Shown here: positions 37,686 to 47,354 of the stretch, piece by piece | Layout of the letters: each line of letters begins with the position of its first letter | How positions within the stretch are numbered: the first letter of the stretch is position 1 | DNA from: Streptomyces dysideae | GTDB lineage: Bacteria; Actinomycetota; Actinomycetes; Streptomycetales; Streptomycetaceae | Assembly: GCF_001514305.1 (NCBI RefSeq) | Contig: NZ_KQ949105.1 | Location: 19,795-83,794 of the forward strand | DNA length: 64,000 bases | Reading direction: 5' to 3' | The notes under the pieces: model-generated | Told to the model about the DNA's origin: nothing | The model's database searches: none | Seen by the model: the letters and a program-made list of their open reading frames with translations, nothing else | Position numbers and translations under genes: made by a program

Positions 37686-37716
37686 GTGCCCCCGCCCCCG
37701 CCGGAGGCGGGGGCAC
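37686..37716 (+). terminator. Strong stem-loop terminator after GH31 gene
   Basis: GTGCCCCCGCC (37686-37696) pairs perfectly with GGCGGGGGCAC (37706-37716) around 9 nt, 27 nt after the GH31 stop. No U-tract, as is common in Streptomyces. Confidence 0.8.
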
Positions 37717-38325
37717 CGCATGCCGTCACAGGCCGACGATCCGCCACTCCTGAACCAAGGGAGGTCGTCGCTCTGGGAGCTCGCTTCCTCGTCGAAGGTG
37801 CCGACGCTGAGGCCGGCGTCGACGTTGCAGCAGCCCGGACGATGGCGGCCTGCGTCTGGTGCTGTGTCCGCTGGGCACGGAGCCGTCGTACCGCGTGATG
37901 GGGCTGTCGGACTGCGGGTAGCGACTCTTGGGCGCGCATTTCGACGTGCCGTTGCTCTTGAGCATCGCTGTGACGCGCCCACTGGTAAAGGCACGTCGAT
38001 GCACGGCTACGGCGTCACGATCCCGTCGCCGGTGCGGTGCTCGGCGGTCTGCGAGTCGCCTCCACGGGAGACCGGTGCACGTGGAGCACGACTCAACGCC
38101 CTTCTTGCCGGGGCGGTCGACATGGAGCAGCGCACGGGCCTGGTCGCCCTCGACGGAGGGCCCCTCCGATCGGAGGCCGCCGGCTCCGCCTCCCGCAACC
38201 GTCTCATTGGTCCGGGACCTGACAGCACCACCTGGTGGGCATAGAGATCGGCGGTGGTGCCGTCAGGCGAAAGACGAGCCGACTTGGCGTGGTCCGGGCA
38301 TGTGTCAGGTCGTCGGAGGTGTACC
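37717..38325. other. Gene-free stretch between GH31 terminator and GH29 gene
   Basis: About 600 bases with short overlapping open frames on both strands but none with recognisable homology, a convincing ribosome site or a start. Possibly decayed gene sequence; I cannot assign it. Confidence 0.5.
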
Positions 38326-39783
38326 TCAAGACCGCAGTTCGGGGATCGGCCCGGTGAAGGTCAGTTTGACGGTGTATGCGGGGGCGCTGAACGGTGCTGT
38401 CGACGGCAGGGTGATGTGCAGGCCGTTCTCGTCTTGACGGTGGTCGCGCAGGGGGACGTAGTCGCCTGCCATGGGGCCGAGCAGGTGTACCGACCGCAGA
38501 GAGCCCAGATCGATGAGGGCCTTCGTGAGCGTGGTGATGGCGAGGCTGCCGACGGGCCAGCCGAGGGCCGTCGCGTACAGCACCGTGTTCTGCTTGTTCC
38601 GGGTGAAGCGGATGTCCCTGTTGGTACCGGCCATCGCCTCGGTGAACGATCCACCGCCCATGGTGGTCGGTCCTTCGCCGTGGACGGTCCAGGCCCGGGT
38701 GCCGTAGAGGGACTCGCCGAAGCGGCGCAGGTAGCCGCCGATACCCTGCAGGATGGTCCGCTGCTCCTCCGGGATGGCGCCGTCGGCCGTGGGGGAGATG
38801 TTGAGCAGCATGTTGCCGTTCTTGCTGACCCGGTCGATCAGGGAGTGCAGTATCTCTTCGAGTGAGTGGTAGGTGATGTCGGTGGTGTGGCACCAGGTGG
38901 AGCGGGCGACGATGTCGTCGGTGAGCCAGTACGGGCGGGTCACCTCGGCGGGCCCGCCGCGTTCGTAGTCGTAGACCTGGCCCTTGTCGTTGAAGCCGTC
39001 CTTGTAGGTGGCGACGACCTCTGAGCCCCACTCGTCGGCCCGGTTGTAGTAGTGAGCAAGGAACTCCAGGGCCGTCGACTCGTCCACCTGGTCCAGGTTG
39101 ACGTCCTGCCAGAGGATGTCGGGGCGGGCGAGGTCGATCACTTCCCTGAGCTTGTCCAGCCACAACCGGTTCTCCGCCGCCGGACCCAGCTGCCCGTACA
39201 GCTTGCGCAGTGTCGGCTCGGACTGGGGTGGGACGTGGTCGAAGAACCCGGTGAAGTGGAACGCGTGGTGCATCGCGACCAGCACCTTCAGGCCCTGGGC
39301 CCGGTAGGCCCGGGCGAACGAGTCCAGCAGGTTTAGACGAGGCCCTTTGGCGACGGAGTTCCATTCGTTGACCCGGCTGTCCCACATCGAGAAGCCGTCG
39401 TGGTGTTCCGCCACCGGACCGGCGAAGCGTGCACCGGCGTCGGCGATCAGCTGTGCCCACTCGTCGGGGTCGAAGAGGCCGCCGGCGGACCTCAGCTTCG
39501 GGGCGAACCGCACGAACCTGCCTGACTTGTCGTGGCCGCCGTCGATGAAGCGGTGGTAGGGCCATGTCGAAGGGTCGCCGTACGTCTGGATGTGGTGCCG
39601 GTGGACGGGGTGGTCGGGAATGTACATATCGCGCGGGTACCACTCGTTGTTGAAGGCGGGGACGCTGAACGCGCCCCAGTGGTGGTAGATGCCGAACTTG
39701 GCGTCCTGGAACCACTCCGGCGCCGGGACGTGCCGGTCGACCGAAGACCAGGTCGGTGTGTAGATCATCGCTGCCTTGTCCAT
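38326..39783 (-). CDS. GH29 alpha-L-fucosidase
   Basis: About 485 residues from ATG 39783 (a GTG at 39831 and an ATG at 39768 are alternatives). GH29 landmarks: WFQDAKFGIYHHWGAFSVPA, FAGPVAEHHDGFSMWDS, LVAMHHAFHF, the nucleophile-containing DILWQDVNLDQ segment, and NGNMLLNISPTADG. A C-terminal beta-sandwich follows (about 380-480). No signal peptide, so it acts inside the cell on fucosylated oligosaccharides such as xyloglucan XXFG-type. It lies on the minus strand between the GH31 terminator and the second GH5 gene. The aldo/keto reductase and sugar-acid genes at 60-64 kb could take up released fucose. Confidence 0.9.
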   Translation of the reverse strand: MDKAAMIYTPTWSSVDRHVPAPEWFQDAKFGIYHHWGAFSVPAFNNEWYPRDMYIPDHPVHRHHIQTYGDPSTWPYHRFIDGGHDKSGRFVRFAPKLRSAGGLFDPDEWAQLIADAGARFAGPVAEHHDGFSMWDSRVNEWNSVAKGPRLNLLDSFARAYRAQGLKVLVAMHHAFHFTGFFDHVPPQSEPTLRKLYGQLGPAAENRLWLDKLREVIDLARPDILWQDVNLDQVDESTALEFLAHYYNRADEWGSEVVATYKDGFNDKGQVYDYERGGPAEVTRPYWLTDDIVARSTWCHTTDITYHSLEEILHSLIDRVSKNGNMLLNISPTADGAIPEEQRTILQGIGGYLRRFGESLYGTRAWTVHGEGPTTMGGGSFTEAMAGTNRDIRFTRNKQNTVLYATALGWPVGSLAITTLTKALIDLGSLRSVHLLGPMAGDYVPLRDHRQDENGLHITLPSTAPFSAPAYTVKLTFTGPIPELRS

Positions 39784-39862
39784 AGGGGAGCATCCGGTCG
39801 ATGGCCGTGGCGGGTTGGAAGCCGGGATCACTTCCGGCCCGCCACGGCCGGGGCGGGTTGGT

Positions 39863-41665
39863 TCAGGACGTGGTGCCGGTGACCGTGCTCCCCGACTTGG
39901 TCACCTGGTACGTCACCGTGTCGCTGCTCCAGAAGTGGAAGGTGAGGGTCACGGGCTTGCCGTCGGCGACTTCCGCGAAGAAGGCGGAGGTGAGGGTGAT
40001 CCTGTTGTCGGCGTAGCGCGGTGAGAAGGACTTGTTGAACTCCTTGTAGGAGGTCCATTCGGCGGGGCCGGCGTTGCTGCCGTCGGCGTACTTGGCTTCC
40101 ATCGTCGCCAGCAGGTCACCCCGGAACTGTGCGGGGACGGCGAAGGAGTCGGTCGTCCCGGTCGCGTTCGACAGCACGGGTGTGTCGTTGGTGATGACGC
40201 GGATCGGCCAGGGGACGCCCTGGGAGAAGTGCGCCTGGAGTGTCGTGTTGACGCCGTAGGCGCGGTCGCCCACCAGCCGGGTGAGTGCGGCCGCCTTGAG
40301 GGTGAGCTGGTTGCCCGAGAGCGTGTAGTCCTGGCCTTGTACCAGTGTGGTGTTGCCCTGCTTGAGGGACCTGAAGCTGGTTCCGTTGGGGTTGAGGGTG
40401 AGCGTCTGGTCCGTGATGGGGGCGGACTTCCGTACGAAGACCAGGTCCGACGACGCGGTTCCGGAGCGCGTCGTCCAGCTGGACTTGAGCTGGGCGAACA
40501 GGACGGGGTCACGCTGCTGCAGCGTCTCGCGGTTCAGGAACGAGCCGGCGTCCCACAATTGGGTGGTGACCCCGTTGATGCGCGCCTGGTGGCCGAGCGC
40601 CTCGAAGTACTTCAGGGCCTCGCCGTACTCGACACTGGCGGGCTGGGTGTAATCGGGGTAGCTGAGCAGGCTGTACTCGCCGAGGACGACGGGGATGCCG
40701 CGGGCCACGAACTTGCTGTTCATCAGTCCGAAGGCGGTGTTCATGTCCTGCACGACGTTGTCGTCGAACCGTGTGCCGCCGGCGATGTTCACGCTGAACG
40801 GCCAGTAGCCGTAGAAGTGCACGCTCGCGATCAGCCGCGGGTCGTTGAGCGACTGGATGATGGTGTACAGGGCGTCCATGCGAGCCGCGTCCGGGGCGTT
40901 GCCCAGGGTGGGCAACTCCAGCAGGCGTGTGGTGTTGTTGCCGCCCGACTGGCGCACGATGGTATGGAACGACTTGATCAGTTCGTTGAGCAAGGGGGTC
41001 GCCTCGGCGTCGCCGAACCCCTCGAACTGGGGTTCGTTGACGGCCTCCAGGACCAGCTTGTCCGGATGGTTCTTGAACGTGTCCGCGATCTGGGTCCAGG
41101 TCCTGTCGAAGCGGGTCCGTACGCCGTCGTGGTCGGTGGGCATCTTCATGATCCACTGCCACGAGTCGTGGTGGACGTTCAGCACCACGTAGAGCCCGTC
41201 GGCGAGCGCCCAGTCGACCACCTGCTTCACCCGGTTCATGAACACCGGGTCGATGGTGTAGTTCGGGCCCGGGCCTTGGTGGTCGGTCCAGGTCACGGGG
41301 ATCCGGACGCTGTTGAAACCGTCAGCGCGGATGGCGTCGAACAGGGCCTTGGTGATCGGGGGGTTTCCCCACGAGGTCTCGTCGGGGATGGCGTCCAGCG
41401 TGTTGCCGATGTTCGTGCCGGGCTGCATCTCGGCCACGGCCGCCATCGCGCTGTGGGGGACTTTGGAGGCGGGCTGCCGTCTGGCGCCGGCCGACTGGAC
41501 GGAGTCGACGCCGGCGGCACAACTGGTCTGTGCTGCCCGGCAGTTGGTCGCCGCCCGGGCGCTCGTGGGGAGCGTTCCCCCGGTGCCGGCGACGAGCAGT
41601 GCGAGGAGGGCGGCTACGGTCAGGCGGACTCGCCATCGGATCGACCGTGGCAGTGTTGAGTGCAT
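39863..41665 (-). CDS. Second secreted GH5 endoglucanase/xyloglucanase (GH5-Ig-CBM46)
   Basis: 600 residues from ATG 41665 with GGAGG 4 nt upstream. Signal peptide RWRVRLTVAALLALLVAG...ARA (cleavage about 40). The same three-module plan as the enzyme at 19384: GH5 barrel (acid/base Glu in LEAVNEPQFEG, nucleophile in PVVLGEYSLL), an Ig/X2 module (SAPITDQTLTLNPNGTSF) and a CBM46-like end (GDLLATMEAKYADGSNAG). Identity to the first copy is high throughout, so they are recent paralogues or acquired together. It lies 80 nt downstream of the GH29 gene's start region on the same strand order. GAAACTTGC and CCAGAAACTATC elements upstream suggest LacI control. Confidence 0.92.
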   Translation of the reverse strand: MHSTLPRSIRWRVRLTVAALLALLVAGTGGTLPTSARAATNCRAAQTSCAAGVDSVQSAGARRQPASKVPHSAMAAVAEMQPGTNIGNTLDAIPDETSWGNPPITKALFDAIRADGFNSVRIPVTWTDHQGPGPNYTIDPVFMNRVKQVVDWALADGLYVVLNVHHDSWQWIMKMPTDHDGVRTRFDRTWTQIADTFKNHPDKLVLEAVNEPQFEGFGDAEATPLLNELIKSFHTIVRQSGGNNTTRLLELPTLGNAPDAARMDALYTIIQSLNDPRLIASVHFYGYWPFSVNIAGGTRFDDNVVQDMNTAFGLMNSKFVARGIPVVLGEYSLLSYPDYTQPASVEYGEALKYFEALGHQARINGVTTQLWDAGSFLNRETLQQRDPVLFAQLKSSWTTRSGTASSDLVFVRKSAPITDQTLTLNPNGTSFRSLKQGNTTLVQGQDYTLSGNQLTLKAAALTRLVGDRAYGVNTTLQAHFSQGVPWPIRVITNDTPVLSNATGTTDSFAVPAQFRGDLLATMEAKYADGSNAGPAEWTSYKEFNKSFSPRYADNRITLTSAFFAEVADGKPVTLTFHFWSSDTVTYQVTKSGSTVTGTTS

Positions 41666-41883
41666 GACACCTCCGGTTCGGGGTGGGCCCGTGCCTCCAC
41701 GGCACGGGATGTGTCGCGACTGGGCTCGGTCGTCGGCCGGTTTGCAGGTGGTGGGTGCAACGCCGAGCGTTACTCGACTCGCGCAAGTGATGGCGGTGGT
41801 GATAGCGGCTCTTCGGGGCGGGGTGGCTCGCCGTGTCCTGTTGAGGCAGGGCGAGATTGTGAAGCTCACCCTTCTCGCAAAGG

Positions 41884-41917
41884 CAAGTTTCGCTGATGCG
41901 TCCCGATAGTTTCTGGA
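41884..41917 (-). promoter_or_regulatory. Candidate operators upstream of second GH5 gene
   Basis: Read on the minus strand, CTCCAGAAACTATC (about 41917-41904) and GCGAAACTTGC (about 41893-41883) resemble the CTCAGAAACTTTC motif found before other GH5-linked genes. They lie about 220-250 nt before the start codon. Matches are imperfect. Confidence 0.45.
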
Positions 41918-42452
41918 GGAGGGTACTAGGCGCACGGTGGTGGGGCAACGGTTCTCTCAGCCGCGCAGGATTCGGGATCCCGGTTTCGGTTCACCCTTGC
42001 CCGCCGACAGGCGGAGTCCGGGATGCGGGCGCGATGCCGGCTTCGACACGGTCGGCGGCGCCGGCCGGCTGCGGCTTCGCATGGCCGCCGGTGGCGTCCC
42101 CCGCGAAATGGTGCAGGGGTGCGGAGTGGGTAACTCCGCAGGTCACTGTCCGGCCGGGGTCGGCGCTCCGGCTGAGCGCCGCTTCCGGGGACGCACGCGG
42201 TCGAGGAACTCCTGACGGCGTGCACCGCAGAGCCGTTCCCTCGAGTGCGGCGGTCCGGATCCCTGCACCACTTCGCGGGACGCTGCCTGGACGCGGGCGC
42301 ACCGGTCCGGGTGGGCGTCTCTCGGCTGGGCAACGGCAGGAGGTCCTTGCGGAGGGCTGCGAGCGGTGAACGGCGCGGCACGAGCCGCGCTCTCGTCCTC
42401 GAGTAGAGCCCCCGAACGGGCGGGCACACGCAGTCCCTGGCAGGAAGTTCAG
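41918..42452. other. Gene-free stretch with a 19-bp inverted repeat
   Basis: No supported gene. The sequence at 42100-42118 (CCCGCGAAATGGTGCAGGG) recurs inverted at 42261-42279 with one mismatch, 142 bases apart. No transposase lies between the arms. Origin unknown. Confidence 0.5.
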
Positions 42453-42554
42453 CTCAGAAACTTTCGCAGTATTCGAGTATCGATTTCTCTCGTGGAGCCC
42501 TTGCGGGCCAGGGAAGGGCACGCTTAACCTCTCGGAGGTATCGAAGCGCTTCGA
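42453..42554 (+). promoter_or_regulatory. Two LacI-type operators before an orphan gene stub
   Basis: CTCAGAAACTTTCGCAG (42453-42469) and the perfect 14-bp palindrome TCGAAGCGCTTCGA (42541-42554) precede the stub gene at 42682. Both motif types used in this locus occur together, as in the 29769-29902 region. Confidence 0.7.
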
Positions 42555-42681
42555 AAGCGGCCACCTGCGGAGACTCGTGTCCCACTCGAGGCTGTGCGGC
42601 GGCATCCGCTCGCTCCCGCTTCACGCCTTGAACCGCGATAACTCCAAGACGCTCCGTCATGGAACCTTGAGGGCCACCACC

Positions 42682-42774
42682 ATGAACGTCGGAATGAACC
42701 GCACAACCCTCGTGAACGGCGCCGTGGGGGCGGCCGCTTTGTCTCCGCTGAGCACCACACTGGACCGCTGGTGA
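42682..42774 (+). pseudogene. Orphan 30-codon secretion-signal-like stub
   Basis: MNVGMNRTTLVNGAVGAAAL..., with GAGGG about 10 nt before the ATG (42682; an ATG at 42694 is also in frame), looks like the start of a signal peptide and then stops. Operators of both locus types lie 130-230 nt upstream, and an IS110 remnant begins within 20 nt downstream. The simplest reading is a secreted glycosidase gene cut off after its signal sequence. The lost enzyme cannot be named. Confidence 0.5.
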
Positions 42775-42789
42775 TCCTGCTGTGGACCT

Positions 42790-43460
42790 CAGGCTGCGCC
42801 CGCGGACGCCTCGGTGGTCGCGAGGGTCACCTCAGCGCACGTTCCCATGCCGGGAATCGTCGTCAGCAACTCAACCCGTCAGCGAAAGGGAGCCGGCTGC
42901 CTGGTGACCTCCTCGCTCGTGCGGGCCTCGCGCGTGGTGACCGCGTCGATGGGGCCCAGCATGCCGTGGGCGAGGAATGCGCGGGCCGCTCAGTCCGCAC
43001 ACCGGCCTTGGCCGTCTCGGCCGGGACAAGAGGCGAGCTCGCCGGAGATCAGGGCCTCCGGCATCGCGCGGGCCGACTGGCCCGGAAGGCCGGAGACGTC
43101 CGCGGACAGTCTGATCCCGGCATCTTCGAGAAACCGTTCCACCGCCTTGGTGCCGTGGGCCCGATCACGGGGGCGACGGCGAGACACCGGGCCAGGTCGT
43201 CCGGCTGCCGAACTCTGGCGGGATGCACGAGCGCCTCACCCGGCCGTGTTCGACGCCCCGTTGTTGAGGCGGAGGGCTCCCGCTCGTTGTCCTTGGTCCC
43301 CTCATCCGGACCGGTGCTGGTCGAGAACACCGTCTTCTCCACGAGCTCGACCGGGTTGGTCCGTTCCGCTGCGAGCAGCGCATACGCGGAGCAGCACGGA
43401 GGATCAAGCGGCCGCTCCCTCGGAGCCGTCAGCGGCAGGGCATCAGCCACGCCCGGTCCG
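42790..43460 (-). mobile_element. IS110-family transposase remnant
   Basis: On the minus strand several frames carry IS110 pieces in the right order: VELVEKTVFSTSTGPDEG and VRQPDDLARC, then VERFLEDAGIRLSADVSGLPG with SARAMPEALISGE (the VLEDAGIKLSSVATDVLG-x-SGRAMIEALIAGE segment), then LAHGMLGPIDAV, and finally LLTTIPGMGTCAEVTLAT (the C-terminal TIPGI-x-x-x-TAE serine-region). At least two frame changes and the missing N-terminal DEDD domain show it is dead. It lies between the orphan stub and the CE7 esterase. Confidence 0.7.
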
Positions 43461-43492
43461 CCCGGACCTTCTCACGATCTCAGGAGCACACG

Positions 43493-44476
43493 ATGTCACT
43501 GACAGAGTTCGCCATTGAAGAACTGGCGCGCTACCGACCGGAGTTGCCCCATCCGCACGACTTCGACGACTTCTGGAAGCGAACCCTCGCCGAAGCCCGT
43601 TCGTATGGAGGGGCGGTGAAGGCCGAGCGGCTCACGGACCGCTTCCTGCTGCGCACCGTCGAGGTGGACGACGTACGCTTCCCCGGCTGGAACGGCGAGC
43701 CAGTGGCCGCCTGGCTGCTGCGCCCGCGCGGAGCCGAGGGCTCGCTGCCGGTCGTCGTCACCTACATCGGATACGGCGGCGGCCGCGGACTGCCCACCGA
43801 TCACCTGCTCTGGTCTGCTGCCGGCTACGCGCAACTCGTGGTCGACAGCCGCGGCCAGGGGCATGACACGCCGGACCGGAGTGTGGGCGACGGCACGCAG
43901 TGGGCCGAAGGTTTCATGACCCGCGGCATCGAGTCCCCCGACAACCACTACTACCGGCGCCTGATCACCGACTGCGTCCGCGCCGTGGACGCCATCGCCG
44001 AGATGCCCGGACTCGACAGCGGTCGGATCGCCGTGGCGGGCGCCAGCCAGGGCGGCGGCCTGGCTCTCGCCGTCGCCGGGTTGACCGGGGACCGGGTGGC
44101 GGCCGTGCTGCCGGACGTCCCGTTCCTTTGCCACTTCCGGCACGCCGTGCAGATCAGCGGAGAGGGCCCCTATCCCGAGATCGTCAAGTACCTGCGCTGG
44201 CACAGCCCCCAGCGTGTGGAACAGGCCTTCGCGACTCTGGCCCACTTCGACGGCGTCCACTTCGCGCAGCGGGCCACCGCGCCGACACTGTTCAGCGTCG
44301 GCCTGATGGACCCGATCTGTCCTCCCTCCACCGTCTACGCCGCCTTCAACCACTACGCGGGCGAGGACCGCACCATGACCGTCTGGCCCTTCGCAGACCA
44401 TGGCGGAGGCTGCGGCTTCAACCCGCCCGTCCAACTGGCCTGGCTGCGCGAGCGCGGGCTCGGGCCGGAGCAGTGA
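43493..44476 (+). CDS. CE7 acetyl xylan esterase / cephalosporin-C deacetylase-type acetylesterase
   Basis: 327 residues, ATG 43493 with CAGGAG 6 nt upstream. An alpha/beta hydrolase of carbohydrate esterase family 7: Ser185 in GASQGGG, an Asp candidate in MDPICPPSTVYA and His in FADHGGG, plus the CE7 markers WNGEPVAAW and SRGQGHDTPD. No signal peptide, so it deacetylates imported short oligosaccharides. Plant xyloglucan and xylan are both acetylated, so it fits the locus. It follows the IS110 remnant, and its own operator was not seen, so its original promoter may have been displaced. Confidence 0.92.
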   Translation: MSLTEFAIEELARYRPELPHPHDFDDFWKRTLAEARSYGGAVKAERLTDRFLLRTVEVDDVRFPGWNGEPVAAWLLRPRGAEGSLPVVVTYIGYGGGRGLPTDHLLWSAAGYAQLVVDSRGQGHDTPDRSVGDGTQWAEGFMTRGIESPDNHYYRRLITDCVRAVDAIAEMPGLDSGRIAVAGASQGGGLALAVAGLTGDRVAAVLPDVPFLCHFRHAVQISGEGPYPEIVKYLRWHSPQRVEQAFATLAHFDGVHFAQRATAPTLFSVGLMDPICPPSTVYAAFNHYAGEDRTMTVWPFADHGGGCGFNPPVQLAWLRERGLGPEQ

Positions 44477-44819
44477 CGGGGCTCTCGGGCAGACACCCCG
44501 ACCGCACGTGCACGCGCGCCCCGGGAGGGACGGGCAGCGGCACGGTGACCACCAAGGGGCCGCCAGCCAAGTCGGGTGGAGGCCGGCACCCCCTCATACC
44601 CGCCTTCCACGTCACGGCGGATCCCCGCGCGGTGCCGGATCACCGGTCGGTGGGCGATCGGCGAGTTGACTCCGGCCGGCCGGTCCGCACACGCGCGCTT
44701 GCGACGGTCCGTTTCGACCACGAGTCGCTCACCGCGCCACGCTGAGTGTCACCGACATCGGAGTACCGCGAAGCCTCAGCCGGCGGCCCATCGCAACCTC
44801 ACTGTCCGGAAGCGAGTCC
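44477..44819. other. Intergenic gap
   Basis: No gene, hairpin or motif that I can support in these 343 bases. Confidence 0.5.
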
Positions 44820-45812
44820 ATGCAGAGCCTGACCAAGCGACACCTTTCCTCTGACGAGCTCGACCTTCTGTTGCGTACCCGCGTCGGCATCGGATGCCGA
44901 CTTGAGGCAGAACTGACCGACGGCTGGTTCAACAGCGCCTACCGGGTACAGCTCGATGACGGGCAGATGGCGATCGTCAAACTCGCCCCGCCGCCCGGTG
45001 CCGCGGTCCTGCGGTATGAACTCGGCATCCTGTCGACCGAGGCCATGGTCTACCGGCGGATCGCGGCTCTGCCCGGCGGCGGTGTGCCCACGCCCGTCCT
45101 GCTGCACGAGGGCGACGGCTTCCTCCTCCTGTCCGTCCTGGAAGGCACCCCGTGGGACAAGGCGGCCGACTCCATGTCCCCCACCGCCGAGGCGGGGCTG
45201 CGCCGCGAACTGGGTGCGATCACGGCACGCCTGCACACCCTGGCGCCAGAGGACGGCCGCTTCGGCTACCCCGCCGACGGGTCCGCCCTGTCAGCCTCCG
45301 ACTGGCGCTCGGCGTTCACCGCCATGGTGGACGCACTCCTCGACGACGCCGAGCGCTGGCAGTCCCCGCTGGACGTGCGCCCAGACGACATACGGAAGCT
45401 GGTGGCCGACGGAGGATACGCCCTCGACCAGGTCACCGAACCCAGGCTGGTCCACTTCGACCTGTGGCCGGGCAACATCTTCGTCGACATCACCGAGGGC
45501 GGGGAGAACGCCCGGATCACCGGACTCATCGACCACGAGCGGGCGTTCTGGGGCGACCCGGCCGCCGAACTGGTCTCCCTGGCCTTCGGCGGGGACGCCG
45601 GGCCGAACAGCGACTTCGTCGCCGGATACACCACGGCCGGCGGCAGCCTTGACTTCAGCACCGGATTCCGTCACCGGTTGGGCCTCTATCACCTCTACCT
45701 GGGCCTGCTGCTCGTCGTCGAGTGCGGCCCTCGTGGCTTTGGCTCCACACATCTCGCGTTCTGCCGCCGTCATCTCGTTGACAGCGTCACCCGGCTCCGG
45801 GCCCTGGAGTAG
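44820..45812 (+). CDS. Aminoglycoside phosphotransferase-fold kinase
   Basis: 330 residues. Kinase-like fold of the APH/choline kinase superfamily: a nucleotide-binding beta sheet with MAIVKLAPP and ELGILSTEAMVYRRI, the Brenner-type catalytic loop HFDLWPGNIFV and metal-binding LIDHERAFWGDP. The HFDLWPGN and IDHERAFWGDP forms resemble fructosamine-kinase-like or small-molecule kinases rather than classical antibiotic-resistance enzymes. The substrate is unknown; a sugar is possible given the neighbourhood. The broken GH5 gene runs toward it on the other strand and its open frame extends antisense into this gene. Confidence 0.8.
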   Translation: MQSLTKRHLSSDELDLLLRTRVGIGCRLEAELTDGWFNSAYRVQLDDGQMAIVKLAPPPGAAVLRYELGILSTEAMVYRRIAALPGGGVPTPVLLHEGDGFLLLSVLEGTPWDKAADSMSPTAEAGLRRELGAITARLHTLAPEDGRFGYPADGSALSASDWRSAFTAMVDALLDDAERWQSPLDVRPDDIRKLVADGGYALDQVTEPRLVHFDLWPGNIFVDITEGGENARITGLIDHERAFWGDPAAELVSLAFGGDAGPNSDFVAGYTTAGGSLDFSTGFRHRLGLYHLYLGLLLVVECGPRGFGSTHLAFCRRHLVDSVTRLRALE

Positions 45813-45865
45813 GCGGCTACCGGCGCCGCCGGTCCCCGCTTCCAGCAGGAGCTTGCATGCCGATG

Positions 45866-47285
45866 GCACCTTGATCTGCCAGGGGACGCCTCGGGAGAAC
45901 TGTGCCCGAAGGGTCGCGTTGACCCCGTAGGCGCGGCTGCCGGAGAGGCGGGTGAGTGTGGCGGCCTTCAGGGTCAGCCGGTTGCCCGACAGGGTGTAGT
46001 CCTTGCCCTTGACCAAGGTGGTGCTGCCGTACTTCAGTGCCTTGAACGTCTTCCCGTGAGGGTTCAGCGTGAGCGTCCGGTCCTTGACCGTACCGGACTT
46101 CGGTACGAAGACCATGTCGGAGGAGGCCGTCGCCGAGCGGACGGACCAGCTCGACTTCATCAGGGCGTACAGACCCGGGTCACGCCACTTCAGGGTCTTG
46201 CGGTGGAGGAACGAGCCGGCGTCGAACAGGTTCGTGGTCACCCCGTTGATGCGCGCCTGGTACCCGAGTTCCTCGAAGAACTTCAGTGCCTCGCCGCGCT
46301 CGATGAGGCCGGGGCGGGTCCAGTCGTAGCCGAGCAGGCCGTACTCGCCGAGGATGACGGGGATGCCCTTGGCCACGAATATGTCATGCATGAGTTTGAA
46401 CGCCTTGGCCATGTCCTTCTGCGACGTGGCGTCGTACCGGGTCGAGCCCGCGATGTTCACGCTGAAGGGCCAGTAGCCGTAGTAGTGCACGGTGGCGATC
46501 AGCCGCTTGTCGTGCAGGGACTTGATGGTGGTGGCCAGGTCGTTCATCAGGCCCTGGGACGGAGTGCCGCCGATGGTGGACAGCACGAGCAGCCGGGTCT
46601 TGTTGTGGCCGCCGGACTTGCGGACGATGCCGTGGAAGGACGTGTTCAGTTCGTTGAGCAGCTCGGCCTTCTGCGCATCGCTCGCGTCGTCGGACACGGG
46701 CTCGTTGATGCCCTCGAAGTTCAGCCTGGCAGGCGCGTTCTTGAACGTGGTGGCGATCTGGGTCCAGGTCGCGTTGTACCGGGCCAGTACCTTGTCGTGT
46801 TCGGTGGGCATCTTGCTGACCCACTGCCACGAGTCGTGATGGACATTGAGCATCACGTAGAACCCGTCGGCGAGCGCCCAGTCGACGGCCTGCTTGATCC
46901 GCTTCATGTAGGCCGCGTCGATCGTGTAGTTCGGCGCTCCGCCCTGGTGGTCGCTCCAGGTCACCGGGATGCGGATGCTGTTGAAGCCCTGGGCGCGGAC
47001 CTTGTTCAACAGGGCCTTGGTGGTACGAGGGTTGCCCCACGCCGTCTCGTCGGGAGTGGCCTCCAGGGAGTTGCCCAGCCCCCAACCGGGTTGCATCGCG
47101 GCCACGGCCGCCATCGCGTCATCGGGAACCGGAGCCACCGCTGCCGACGCCTTCGGCTGGGCGCCGTCACCGAGCGCCCCGAAAGCGATACCGGCCGCGG
47201 CGGCCAGTGCCAGCGGATCCCCACTATGAGCCCGAGCCTGCGCCGGCGGTGCTGGGCGGTGTGCCGTTGTGCCTTCATTACTCAT
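45866..47285 (-). pseudogene. Third GH5 endoglucanase, truncated and frameshifted
   Basis: The GH5 catalytic domain is intact (acid/base Glu in FEGINEPVSDD, nucleophile in PVILGEYGLL) and is followed by most of the Ig/X2 module (SGTVKDRTLTLNPHGKTF to FSRGVPWQIKV). Homology stops at about 45866 and the CBM46 module is gone; the frame then reads antisense through the kinase gene to 45291. At the 5' end a signal peptide is split between two frames: MKAQRHTAQHRRRRLGLIVG (ATG 47278) and LALAAAAGIAFGALG in the catalytic frame (ATG 47285), meaning a small indel near 47215-47225. Catalysis might survive but secretion and binding should not. Confidence 0.8.
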
Positions 47286-47354
47286 CCGTTCGGAATATGG
47301 AAGCGGTGCTGCATCTGCTGGTTGCCGCAGGTCGAAGGATGGTTGCCTTGGTTT

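Noticed and set aside
40229..41659. 476-codon frame antisense to the second GH5
   Set aside because: Shadow frame; equivalent frames occur opposite all three GH5 copies because of shared codon bias.
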